Assembly: GCA_017545365.1 (NCBI GenBank)
Contig: JAFWOP010000129.1
Coordinates: 1-5,590 of the forward strand
Reading direction: 5' to 3'
Length of the DNA: 5,590 nucleotides
Origin: Bacteroidales bacterium
GTDB taxonomy: Bacteria; Bacteroidota; Bacteroidia; Bacteroidales; P3
The number at the start of each line of letters is the position of its first letter. Position 1 is the stretch's first letter. Positions 1 through 5,590 of the stretch are shown one piece after another. The notes below the pieces were generated by a model, which was not told the origin of the DNA, ran no database searches, and saw only the letters and a list, made by a program, of their open reading frames with translations. Position numbers and translations under genes: made by a program.

Positions 1-208
1 AAACATTGGTGCTCAAGTCGTGGATGTCCCAATAGTTCTCGGCATACTGGTTGTAGGAGAAAGCGTTGTGCTCCACATCCTTCGTGCCACCGCCACCGCT
101 CCAGCCGATGATGATGTCCTTTACATACAGCCCGATGTCGTTAGTAGCTGCGAAAATGCTTGAGGTCATTGCCATCAGAAGCACAAAAAGGTTCAGTACT
201 CTTTTCAT
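1..208 (-). CDS. Secreted protein of unknown function, N-terminal part only (runs off left edge)
   Basis: An open frame starts at ATG 208-206 on the minus strand and runs 69 codons without a stop to the window edge, so only the N-terminus is visible. It begins MKRVLNLFVLLMAMTSSIFA, a textbook type I signal peptide: basic start, hydrophobic core, and a likely cleavage site after Ser-Ile-Phe-Ala near residue 20. The mature part has a hydrophobic stretch (GLYVKDIIIGW), then a Gly-rich turn (SGGGGTKDV), then an aromatic and Asn-rich stretch (NAFSYNQYAENYWDIHDL). I do not recognise the family. The start is supported by a Bacteroidota-type promoter about 30 bp upstream and by an A/T-rich leader. 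It is divergent from the GH42-HTCS operon and shares its control region, so it may belong to the same glycan response; this is inference from position only. No lipobox cysteine is present, so it is periplasmic or exported rather than a lipoprotein. Confidence 0.72.
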   Translation of the reverse strand, partial: MKRVLNLFVLLMAMTSSIFAATNDIGLYVKDIIIGWSGGGGTKDVEHNAFSYNQYAENYWDIHDLSTNV

Positions 209-238
209 ATTTTCGTTATCGTTTTTTGATTTCCGTTG

Positions 239-270
239 CAAATGTAGCCTTTTCTGTGCATACGGACATA
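239..270 (-). promoter_or_regulatory. Predicted promoter of the divergent secreted-protein gene
   Basis: On the minus strand, TACATTTG (246-239) matches the Bacteroidota -7 consensus TAnnTTTG exactly. Twenty bases upstream lies TATG (270-267), a 3-of-4 match to the -33 TTTG element. Transcription would start near 230-235, leaving a leader of roughly 25 nt before the ATG at 208. The -33 part overlaps the first two bases of the left copy of the 14-bp repeat, so a protein bound there could block or contact this promoter. The -7 match is good; the -33 match is weak. Confidence 0.55.
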
Positions 271-303
271 TTCATTTGTAACGCGAGCCTATTCATTTGT
301 AAC
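269..303. repeat. Perfect 14-bp tandem direct repeat with 21-bp period, candidate regulator operator
   Basis: TATTCATTTGTAAC occurs at 269-282 and again at 290-303 with no mismatch. The two copies are separated by 7 bp (gcgagcc) and start exactly 21 bp apart, two turns of B-DNA, so both present the same face of the helix. AraC-family regulators are known to bind direct-repeat half-sites at this spacing (araI1 and araI2 are the classic case), and HTCS proteins end in an AraC-type DNA-binding domain. The pair ends 27 bp upstream of the -33 element of the GH42 promoter, a suitable place for an activator, and touches the -33 region of the divergent promoter. The repeat itself is seen directly; the operator role is inferred. 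Confidence 0.6.
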
Positions 304-330
304 AAGCGGGACGAAAAGCCATAAAAGCGT

Positions 331-361
331 TTTGACTAATATGAAGAATGTTGTATCTTTG
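331..361 (+). promoter_or_regulatory. Predicted promoter of the GH42-HTCS operon
   Basis: TTTG at 331-334 and TATCTTTG at 354-361, separated by 19 bp, match the Bacteroidota sigma-ABfr consensus (TTTG at -33, TAnnTTTG at -7) at every defined position. The start of transcription would fall around 366-370, giving a short A/T-rich leader of about 20 nt before the ATG at 387. This also argues against the in-frame ATG at 348, which lies inside the promoter and upstream of the predicted transcript. Confidence 0.75.
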
Positions 362-386
362 CGCCATAAAAAATATATTTAAAACA

Positions 387-2468
387 ATGAGAATAATAAT
401 GTTGATGATGGCAGGATGGTTGCTCAGTATGACAGCCTCGGCCCAGAAAGAGACAAAAGATTTCCAGTTTGAAAAACCGCTGTACGGGGCGGCGTACTAT
501 GCGGAATACACGCCGACGGACCGGTTGGACGAGGACATCCAGCTGATGAAGGAGGCACATCTAACAGTGGTACGCGTGGGCGAATCTACATGGTCGCTCT
601 TCGAGCCGCAGGACGGGCAGTTTGAGTTCGCCTGGATGGACCGCATCATCGACGCGCTGCACAAGGCCGGAATTAAGGTCATCCTGGGCACTCCCACCTA
701 TAGCATTCCCTCGTGGTTGGCAGCAGAGTACCCTGAGGTGCTGTCGCAGACGTGGGACGGCGGGCAGAGCCACTACGGCATCCGGCAGAACATGGACCTC
801 ATGAACCCTACCTATCGCCGCTACTCGGAGCGCATCATCCGCAAGATGATGGAGCACTACGCCCAACACCCCGCCATCATCGGCTATCAGGTGGACAACG
901 AGGTGGAGGCGCGCAAGATTGACAACTCCGACTACTTCGAGGGCTTCCGCGAGTACATCAGGCAGGAGTTCCATGGCGACCTGAAGGAACTGAACCGCCG
1001 CTGGGGACTGAACTACTGGGGCATGAACATCAACCGCTGGGAGGACTTCTACGATCGCAAGGGCGTGACGAACCCCTCATATAAGGTGTGGTGGGAGCGC
1101 TGGAACCGCAAGGTGACGGCCGACTTCCTGAACTGGCAGGCCGACATCGTGAGCGAGTACAAGCGCCCGGACCAATTTATCATGCACTGCTTCATGCCCA
1201 GCTTCTATGACATCGACCAGGTGGAGGCGTTCCGTCAGATGGAGTACCCCGCCATCAACGTCTATTACACCATGCAGAACGGACAGGACGGCCAATGGAT
1301 CAGCTACTCGTGCGACTTCATGCGAACCGTCAGCCGTAGCCACAACTTCCTCATTACCGAGACCAACGCCCAGGGCACGGGCTGGTCGAGCCAGAACCAA
1401 TGGCCGCCCTACGACGGACAGCTCAGGCAGAACATGTACGCCTTCCTGTCGGGCGGCGCTAACATGGTGGAATACTGGCACTGGAGTACGCTGCACTACG
1501 GTCAGGAGACCTACTGGCGCGGTATCCTCGGTCATGACGGCAAACCCAACCGTGTCTATCGCGAGTTCCAACGGGGAGCCAAGGAGTTGGAGAAGATTGG
1601 CGACCGTCTGGTGAACCTGAAGAAGCGGAACCGCGTAGCCCTACTGTTCAGCCACGACTCGAAGCACGCCCTCGACTTCATGCCCTACACGGACCGCGAC
1701 CAATACAAGGTGAACATGATGTACGACGCACTTTACCGACAGAACATCGAGTGCGACATCCTACCTGTGGACAAGCCCGAGATGCAGGACTTCTCGCAGT
1801 ATGACATGCTCGTGGTGCCCTCGCTCTATGTGGCCACCGACGAACTGCTCAAGAAAATCAGCGACTTCGTGCGCGAGGGCGGCGAGGTAGTGATGCTCTT
1901 CAAGAGCGGCTACACCGACTACGACAACGCCGTGCGCCCCGTGCTGGCTCCTGGTCCGCTGGCCGAAGCCTGCGGGTTCACCTATCAGGAGTATTCGAGC
2001 ATCAACAAACTGCCGCTGAAACCCAACGGCATTGGAGCCGCCGACAATACCGTCAATACCTGGATGGAGTTCTTGCAACTGACCACGGCCAAGTCTTTAG
2101 CCACCGTAGAGCACCAGTTCTTCGGCCAGTGGCCCTGTATCACGGAGAACCAATACGGCAAGGGGCACCTCGTCTACATCGGCACCGTGCCCTCTACCGA
2201 CCTCCTCTATAAACTCATCGCCCGTGCTGCCGACCGCAAAGACATTGCCACCGTTGAGCGCCAGTACCAGTTCCCCGTCATCCTGCGTTCGGGCACCAAC
2301 ACCAAGGGTCGCAGGATACACTACCTCTTCAACTACTCCTACGAGCCGAAGACCGTTGCCTGGCCCTATCCCGCCAGCCAGTCGCTGCTCGACAAGCAAG
2401 CGCTCGCTGAGGGGCAGAGCATCACCATCGAGCCGTGGGGCGTAATAATAGGAGAAGAAAAAAGATGA
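387..2468 (+). CDS. Exported GH42 beta-galactosidase
   Basis: A 693-residue glycoside hydrolase family 42 enzyme, expected to release terminal beta-linked galactose by a retaining mechanism. Residues 1-20 form a signal peptide (MRIIMLMMAGWLLSMTASAQ, cleavage probably after Ala-Ser-Ala), so it acts in the periplasm or beyond. The catalytic TIM barrel covers about 30-405: it opens with a GAAYYAEYTPTDRLDEDIQL segment, followed by a VVRVGESTWSLFEP segment typical of GH42. The acid/base is Glu172 in GYQVDNEVEA and the nucleophile is Glu325 in FLITETNAQ. A trimerisation-type middle domain (about 415-610) and a short beta-rich C-terminal domain (about 622-690) complete the usual order and length. 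The Cys cluster that binds zinc in some GH42 enzymes is not seen. The ATG at 387 was chosen because it begins the signal peptide and follows the promoter; the ATG at 348 is inside it. The stop overlaps the HTCS start (ATGA), implying co-transcription and coupled translation. The natural substrate is not evident; pectic galactan or other beta-galactosides are possible. Confidence 0.93.
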   Translation: MRIIMLMMAGWLLSMTASAQKETKDFQFEKPLYGAAYYAEYTPTDRLDEDIQLMKEAHLTVVRVGESTWSLFEPQDGQFEFAWMDRIIDALHKAGIKVILGTPTYSIPSWLAAEYPEVLSQTWDGGQSHYGIRQNMDLMNPTYRRYSERIIRKMMEHYAQHPAIIGYQVDNEVEARKIDNSDYFEGFREYIRQEFHGDLKELNRRWGLNYWGMNINRWEDFYDRKGVTNPSYKVWWERWNRKVTADFLNWQADIVSEYKRPDQFIMHCFMPSFYDIDQVEAFRQMEYPAINVYYTMQNGQDGQWISYSCDFMRTVSRSHNFLITETNAQGTGWSSQNQWPPYDGQLRQNMYAFLSGGANMVEYWHWSTLHYGQETYWRGILGHDGKPNRVYREFQRGAKELEKIGDRLVNLKKRNRVALLFSHDSKHALDFMPYTDRDQYKVNMMYDALYRQNIECDILPVDKPEMQDFSQYDMLVVPSLYVATDELLKKISDFVREGGEVVMLFKSGYTDYDNAVRPVLAPGPLAEACGFTYQEYSSINKLPLKPNGIGAADNTVNTWMEFLQLTTAKSLATVEHQFFGQWPCITENQYGKGHLVYIGTVPSTDLLYKLIARAADRKDIATVERQYQFPVILRSGTNTKGRRIHYLFNYSYEPKTVAWPYPASQSLLDKQALAEGQSITIEPWGVIIGEEKR
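2450..2468 (+). promoter_or_regulatory. Ribosome-binding site and ATGA stop/start overlap that fix the HTCS start
   Basis: AGGAG at 2450-2454 lies 10 nt before the ATG at 2465-2467, whose last two bases plus the next A form the TGA stop of the GH42 gene (2466-2468). The ATG opens a clear signal peptide, whereas the longer in-frame GTG at 2435 would put a ten-residue Arg/Lys/Asn-rich extension before it. A Shine-Dalgarno match is less decisive in Bacteroidota than elsewhere, but here it agrees with the overlap and the signal peptide. The layout suggests translational coupling of enzyme and sensor. Confidence 0.7.
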
Positions 2469-5227
2469 AACGACTATTGTTATGCATAACGATGCTCGTG
2501 GCCATTGCCGTGCAGACTGCATGTGCGCAGGCGGGTAAGTTCTTCGATATAGACCACTTGCGGTCGGGACTTTTCATCAACCAGCTGTATATCGACAGAA
2601 ACGGTTTCCTGTGGGCAGTGACAAGCAACGGTATTGTGCAATACGACGGCTACCAGTTCCAGACGTTCAAGCGGGGACAGAAGAATGCCGCAGGACTGGG
2701 CAACAATCATGTACTTTGTATGGCACAGACCGCTAGCGGAAGGCTCTACTTTGGTTCCTACGCCAGTCTGCAGGCCTACGACGGTGTGCAATTTCGTGAT
2801 GTAGCGAAATTGGACGAGAAAGGTGAGACCATTTTCTGCAACGTGAACTGCCTGTTGGAGCGGAAGAATGGTGAACTGGTGGCTGGCACCTCGACCGACG
2901 GGCTGCTGTTGGTGAAGGACCTGACTGCCCGTCAGATGCCCGTCAAGTTGCAGGGAGCTGGTGAGATACGCAGCATGGCCGAGGACAATGATGGCGGGCT
3001 ATGGATCGCCGCAGAGAACGGTGTTTACAGCTATGACGGCAAGCATGCCAAACAATATATGAACAATGCGGACGGCACGAAGTACTACACCGTCTGCACC
3101 GACATGACGGGCTGTGTCTATGTGGGCACTGCCAACCGGGGATTGTTCCGCAAGCAGGGCGAGCAGTTCGTCCATGTGGCACAGACGGGCAACACGCCGG
3201 TCCCGGTCCTCTATCCCGACCATACGGGCAACATCCTCGTGGGCTTCGACGGCAGGGGCATCGGCGTGTATAACCCGCTGACGGGTGAACTGACCACCAA
3301 TCCCTACTACAGCCATGAGGTGGAACTGTCGAAGAGCAAGGTATATGCCATCGTCGAGGACGGCAGCAACAACGTCTGGTTAGGTCTGACGGAGAAAGGC
3401 GTGTTCCAGCAGCCGCCCTCCTCGTTGGGTTTCCACTATATGGGTCACAAGGCGGGAGCCAAGAACGTGATTGGCTCCTCCAATATCTGCTGCGTCTTCG
3501 TGGATAGCAGGGACAATACGTGGCTTGGCACCGACAAGGACGGTGTCTATTGCTTGGACAAGGAAGGCCGTCTCGTCAGGCACTTTGCCGACGATGTACC
3601 CTCGACCGTGCTGACCATCGGCGAGGGCGATGACGGGCGCATCTGGCTGGGTTCCTATGGTGAGGGCGGCGGATGGATCGACCCGAAGACCGCACGGTAT
3701 CACCCGATGAAAATCCCACAGTTAGATTTCCTCAGCATCACCGACTACGCCAAAGACCGCGAAGGACGGGGATGGGCAGGCACGATGGGCCACGGACTGC
3801 TGATGTTCGCCGTGGACGGAGCCGTCAGACAGTTCCGCTCAGAGGATGCTGCTGCAGGGAAAGGACTCTCGCACGACTTCATCTCCCAGCTGTCGCTGTC
3901 GCCCGACGGCCATCGCCTCTATGTGGCTGCCGACAACGGACTGAACTGTCTGGACCTTGACAACCTGACGTGGAACGGCATTTTTGGCGGCAAGTGCCTG
4001 ATGCCGGGTGCCAACGTCTATCTGGCCCGCGAATATAATAATACACTCTGGATTGGCACCATCGAGGGGCTGTTCCACTACGATCTGCGAAAACGCGAAC
4101 TGGGCCATTACACCGTAGAGCAGGGCTTGCCCAGCAACAACATCACGTCAATAGAGAAAGACCAGTTGGGCCAACTCTGGATAGGCACCGACATGGGGCT
4201 CTCCTGTCTGAGCCCCAAGGGCAATAGGTTCCAGAACTACTATGTGGAGGACGGTCTGCAGTCCAACTATTTCACTACTGGCGGCTCGTGGGCCATGACA
4301 GACGGACGACTGTTATTCTGCGGCACGGGCGGCATCACATGGTTCAACCCTGCCGACATCGACCATCGTGAGTGGAACGCCACCGTCAGCCTGACGGCCT
4401 TCACCATCAATGGTATGCCTGTCGATCAGACCACGCTGTCGGGCAGTTACCAGGTAACCGACACACTGGTCACCCAGAGCCAACACTTCGAATTGGACTA
4501 CGGCGACAACTCGTTTGCCGTCCGTTTTTCTACGCTGACCTTCGACGATCCAGAGCGCATCACCTATCTGTATAGCATCAACGGCGACCCGTTTGTATCA
4601 CTGCAGCAGGGAACAAACGAGATTACCTTCTCGCGTCTGCCCCCCGGCACCTACCGTTTCCGCGTTAAGGCTACCTACAAAGGCACAGAGACAGCCGAGC
4701 GCACGTTTACAGTTGTGGTGCATGCCCCGTGGTATCGTTCATGGTGGGCATATTTGCTCTACGCCTTACTGCTGGCTCTCATCGTATGGCGCTACATCGC
4801 CTATCGCAGGGACCGGGTGCGTGAACAGATGCAGTTGCAGGAGCATATCCATGCTGAGGAACTGAGCGAGGCGAAGTTGCGCTTCTTCATGAACTTCAGC
4901 CACGACATCCGCACGCCCATGACGCTCATCGTCACGCCACTGCTGTCGCTCATCAAGCGAGAGGGCGACCCGCAGAAGCGGGGCATCTACGAAATCATGC
5001 GCCGCAATGCCGAGCGCATCCTGGGACTCATCAACCAGATGATGGACCTGCGCAAGATTGACAAGGGACAAATGCAGATGCACATGCGGGAAACCGACCT
5101 CATAGGTTTCATTCAGGAACTCTACGCGCTGTTCGAGCATCAGGCACGGGGTCGGCAGATACGCTTCCTCTACGAACACGATGCAGAGACGCTGCCCATC
5201 TGGATAGACCGCCGCTACTTCGACTAG
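2465..5227 (+). CDS. Hybrid two-component system sensor, truncated by in-frame TAG after the HisKA domain
   Basis: The 920 codons before the stop match the N-terminal two-thirds of an HTCS, a one-protein signalling system of Bacteroidota that senses glycan fragments in the periplasm. Residues 1-21 are a signal peptide (cleavage after Ala-Cys-Ala or two residues later). Residues about 30-630 hold roughly a dozen two-bladed-propeller-type Reg_prop repeats with the G-x-(L/I)-W-(I/L)-G-T pattern, for example GFLWAVTSNGIVQYDG at 47-62, NTWLGTDKDGVYCLD at 351-365 and LGQLWIGTDMGLSCL at 568-582. A Y_Y_Y domain covers about 685-753, followed by a membrane helix at about 760-780 (WAYLLYALLLALIVW). HisKA follows, with the phospho-acceptor His813 in FSHDIRTPMT. 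The TAG at 5225 removes the ATP-binding domain and everything after it; family members usually continue with HATPase, receiver and AraC domains to about 1300-1400 residues. As written, the product could bind ligand and dimerise but not phosphorylate itself or bind DNA. It is co-transcribed with GH42 through the ATGA overlap. The ligand is unknown. Confidence 0.9.
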   Translation: MKRLLLCITMLVAIAVQTACAQAGKFFDIDHLRSGLFINQLYIDRNGFLWAVTSNGIVQYDGYQFQTFKRGQKNAAGLGNNHVLCMAQTASGRLYFGSYASLQAYDGVQFRDVAKLDEKGETIFCNVNCLLERKNGELVAGTSTDGLLLVKDLTARQMPVKLQGAGEIRSMAEDNDGGLWIAAENGVYSYDGKHAKQYMNNADGTKYYTVCTDMTGCVYVGTANRGLFRKQGEQFVHVAQTGNTPVPVLYPDHTGNILVGFDGRGIGVYNPLTGELTTNPYYSHEVELSKSKVYAIVEDGSNNVWLGLTEKGVFQQPPSSLGFHYMGHKAGAKNVIGSSNICCVFVDSRDNTWLGTDKDGVYCLDKEGRLVRHFADDVPSTVLTIGEGDDGRIWLGSYGEGGGWIDPKTARYHPMKIPQLDFLSITDYAKDREGRGWAGTMGHGLLMFAVDGAVRQFRSEDAAAGKGLSHDFISQLSLSPDGHRLYVAADNGLNCLDLDNLTWNGIFGGKCLMPGANVYLAREYNNTLWIGTIEGLFHYDLRKRELGHYTVEQGLPSNNITSIEKDQLGQLWIGTDMGLSCLSPKGNRFQNYYVEDGLQSNYFTTGGSWAMTDGRLLFCGTGGITWFNPADIDHREWNATVSLTAFTINGMPVDQTTLSGSYQVTDTLVTQSQHFELDYGDNSFAVRFSTLTFDDPERITYLYSINGDPFVSLQQGTNEITFSRLPPGTYRFRVKATYKGTETAERTFTVVVHAPWYRSWWAYLLYALLLALIVWRYIAYRRDRVREQMQLQEHIHAEELSEAKLRFFMNFSHDIRTPMTLIVTPLLSLIKREGDPQKRGIYEIMRRNAERILGLINQMMDLRKIDKGQMQMHMRETDLIGFIQELYALFEHQARGRQIRFLYEHDAETLPIWIDRRYFD
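5225..5227 (+). other. In-frame amber codon interrupting the HTCS gene
   Basis: TAG sits between ...RRYFD and VILNVLSNAFKFTP. In this family the residue between the conserved aspartate and the N box is often a lysine (D-K-V/I-...-N-L-L-S-N-A-F-K), so a single A-to-T change from AAG would produce the codon; CAG or GAG ancestors are equally one step away. There is no length change: homology resumes in the same frame at the next codon. Confidence 0.85.
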
Positions 5228-5590
5228 GTCATTCTGAACGTGCTGTCGAACGCTTTCAAATTCACACCGACGGGTGGCGAGATTGCCATCCGCGTCAGCC
5301 ACGACCAGCAGAACGCTACCATAGCCATTCGCGACAACGGTGAGAAGATTCCCGAGGACAAACTGGAACAGATTTTCGAACGCTTCTATCAGTCGGACAG
5401 CAAGCAGAGCGGCCAGCAGACGGGCACGGGCATCGGCCTCGACCTCGCCCGCTCGTTGGTGGAGTTGCATTATGGCTCCATCTCAGCCCACAATTTGGAC
5501 CAAGGTTGCGAGTTCGTCATCTCCCTGCCCTTGGGGTGCGAACACCTCAAGGCCGAAGAGATGGTAACTGAACCTGATGTAGAGACAGCT
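5228..5590 (+). pseudogene. Detached HATPase_c domain of the HTCS, same frame, running off right edge
   Basis: After the TAG the same frame stays open for 121 codons to the last base of the window and encodes the ATP-binding domain of the histidine kinase. Visible boxes are the N box (NVLSNAFKFTP), G1 (RDNGEKIPEDK), F box (IFERFYQSD) and G2 (TGTGIGLDLARSLVELHYG), ending in the FVISLPLG strand. G1 has Lys where the classical D-x-G-x-G motif has its second Gly. The first in-frame ATG is at 5561, beyond the whole domain, and the first GTG at 5240 lies inside the N box without a visible ribosome site, so independent translation looks unlikely. The segment reads as the downstream part of one disrupted gene, with receiver and AraC domains expected past the edge. 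If the TAG is a sequencing error or is read through, this is simply part of an intact HTCS. Confidence 0.8.

Noticed and set aside
66..281. Plus-strand open frame of 71 codons near the left edge
   Set aside because: It is antisense to the signal-peptide gene and runs through both the minus-strand promoter and the first repeat copy; no domain or ribosome site supports it.
348..389. Upstream ATG at 348 as the start of the GH42 gene
   Set aside because: It lies within the predicted promoter, just before the -7 box, and would add 13 residues ahead of a complete signal peptide that starts at 387.
2435..2464. GTG at 2435 as the start of the HTCS
   Set aside because: It would place a strongly basic ten-residue tail before the signal peptide; the ATG at 2465 has a ribosome site and the ATGA overlap.
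2510..2530. Possible lipoprotein lipobox at Cys20 of the HTCS (VQTAC)
   Set aside because: The -3 residue is Gln, not Leu-like, and a normal Ala-Cys-Ala signal peptidase I site is present; HTCS proteins are anchored by their membrane helix.
5200..5260. Frameshift or small insertion as the cause of the HTCS interruption
   Set aside because: The conserved N box resumes in the same frame at the codon directly after TAG, so only a substitution is needed.
4766..5470. Long minus-strand open frame (234 codons) lying across the amber codon of the HTCS
   Set aside because: It is antisense to the conserved HisKA and HATPase code, has no recognisable domain or signal, and is explained by a G/C-rich coding strand. 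Its crossing of the TAG is coincidental.
5340..5567. Plus-strand open frame of 75 codons after the amber codon as a separate small gene
   Set aside because: It is in a different frame from the HATPase code, is Arg/Ser-rich without motifs, and is the typical out-of-frame shadow of a G/C-rich gene.

Overview
The window looks like chromosomal DNA of a Bacteroidota bacterium, most likely of the order Bacteroidales and possibly Prevotellaceae. Three things point there. Both intergenic promoters fit the Bacteroidota -7 element TAnnTTTG. The leaders are A-rich and short. The largest gene has the architecture of a hybrid two-component system (HTCS) sensor, a type typical of polysaccharide-utilisation loci in this phylum. 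The genus is an inference; no marker gene is present.

Layout: positions 1-208 (minus strand) hold the first 69 codons of a secreted protein I cannot identify, cut by the left edge. Positions 209-386 are a compact divergent control region. It has a minus-strand promoter near 239-270, a perfect 14-bp direct repeat (269-282 and 290-303) spaced exactly 21 bp apart, and a strong plus-strand promoter (TTTG at 331-334, 19 bp, TATCTTTG at 354-361). Positions 387-2468 encode a complete exported family GH42 beta-galactosidase of 693 residues with both catalytic glutamates. Its stop codon overlaps the start of the next gene in an ATGA junction at 2465-2468.

From 2465 to the right edge runs the HTCS sensor gene: signal peptide, beta-propeller repeats, Y_Y_Y domain, one membrane helix and a HisKA domain with the phospho-accepting histidine. 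An in-frame TAG at 5225-5227 stops it at 920 residues, exactly where the ATP-binding domain begins. The same frame then continues for 121 codons to the window edge and encodes a recognisable HATPase_c domain (N, G1, F and G2 boxes). The gene therefore appears interrupted by a single nonsense codon, not by a frameshift or insertion.

Working model: the HTCS senses a periplasmic glycan fragment, probably galactose-containing, and its C-terminal AraC-type domain (expected beyond the window) would bind the 21-bp-spaced repeat to control the GH42-HTCS operon and perhaps the divergent secreted protein. If the TAG is real and not read through, this circuit has lost its kinase and DNA-binding parts, leaving only a membrane-anchored sensor with a HisKA stub. 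The amber codon and the tandem operator-like repeat are the two points most worth checking.
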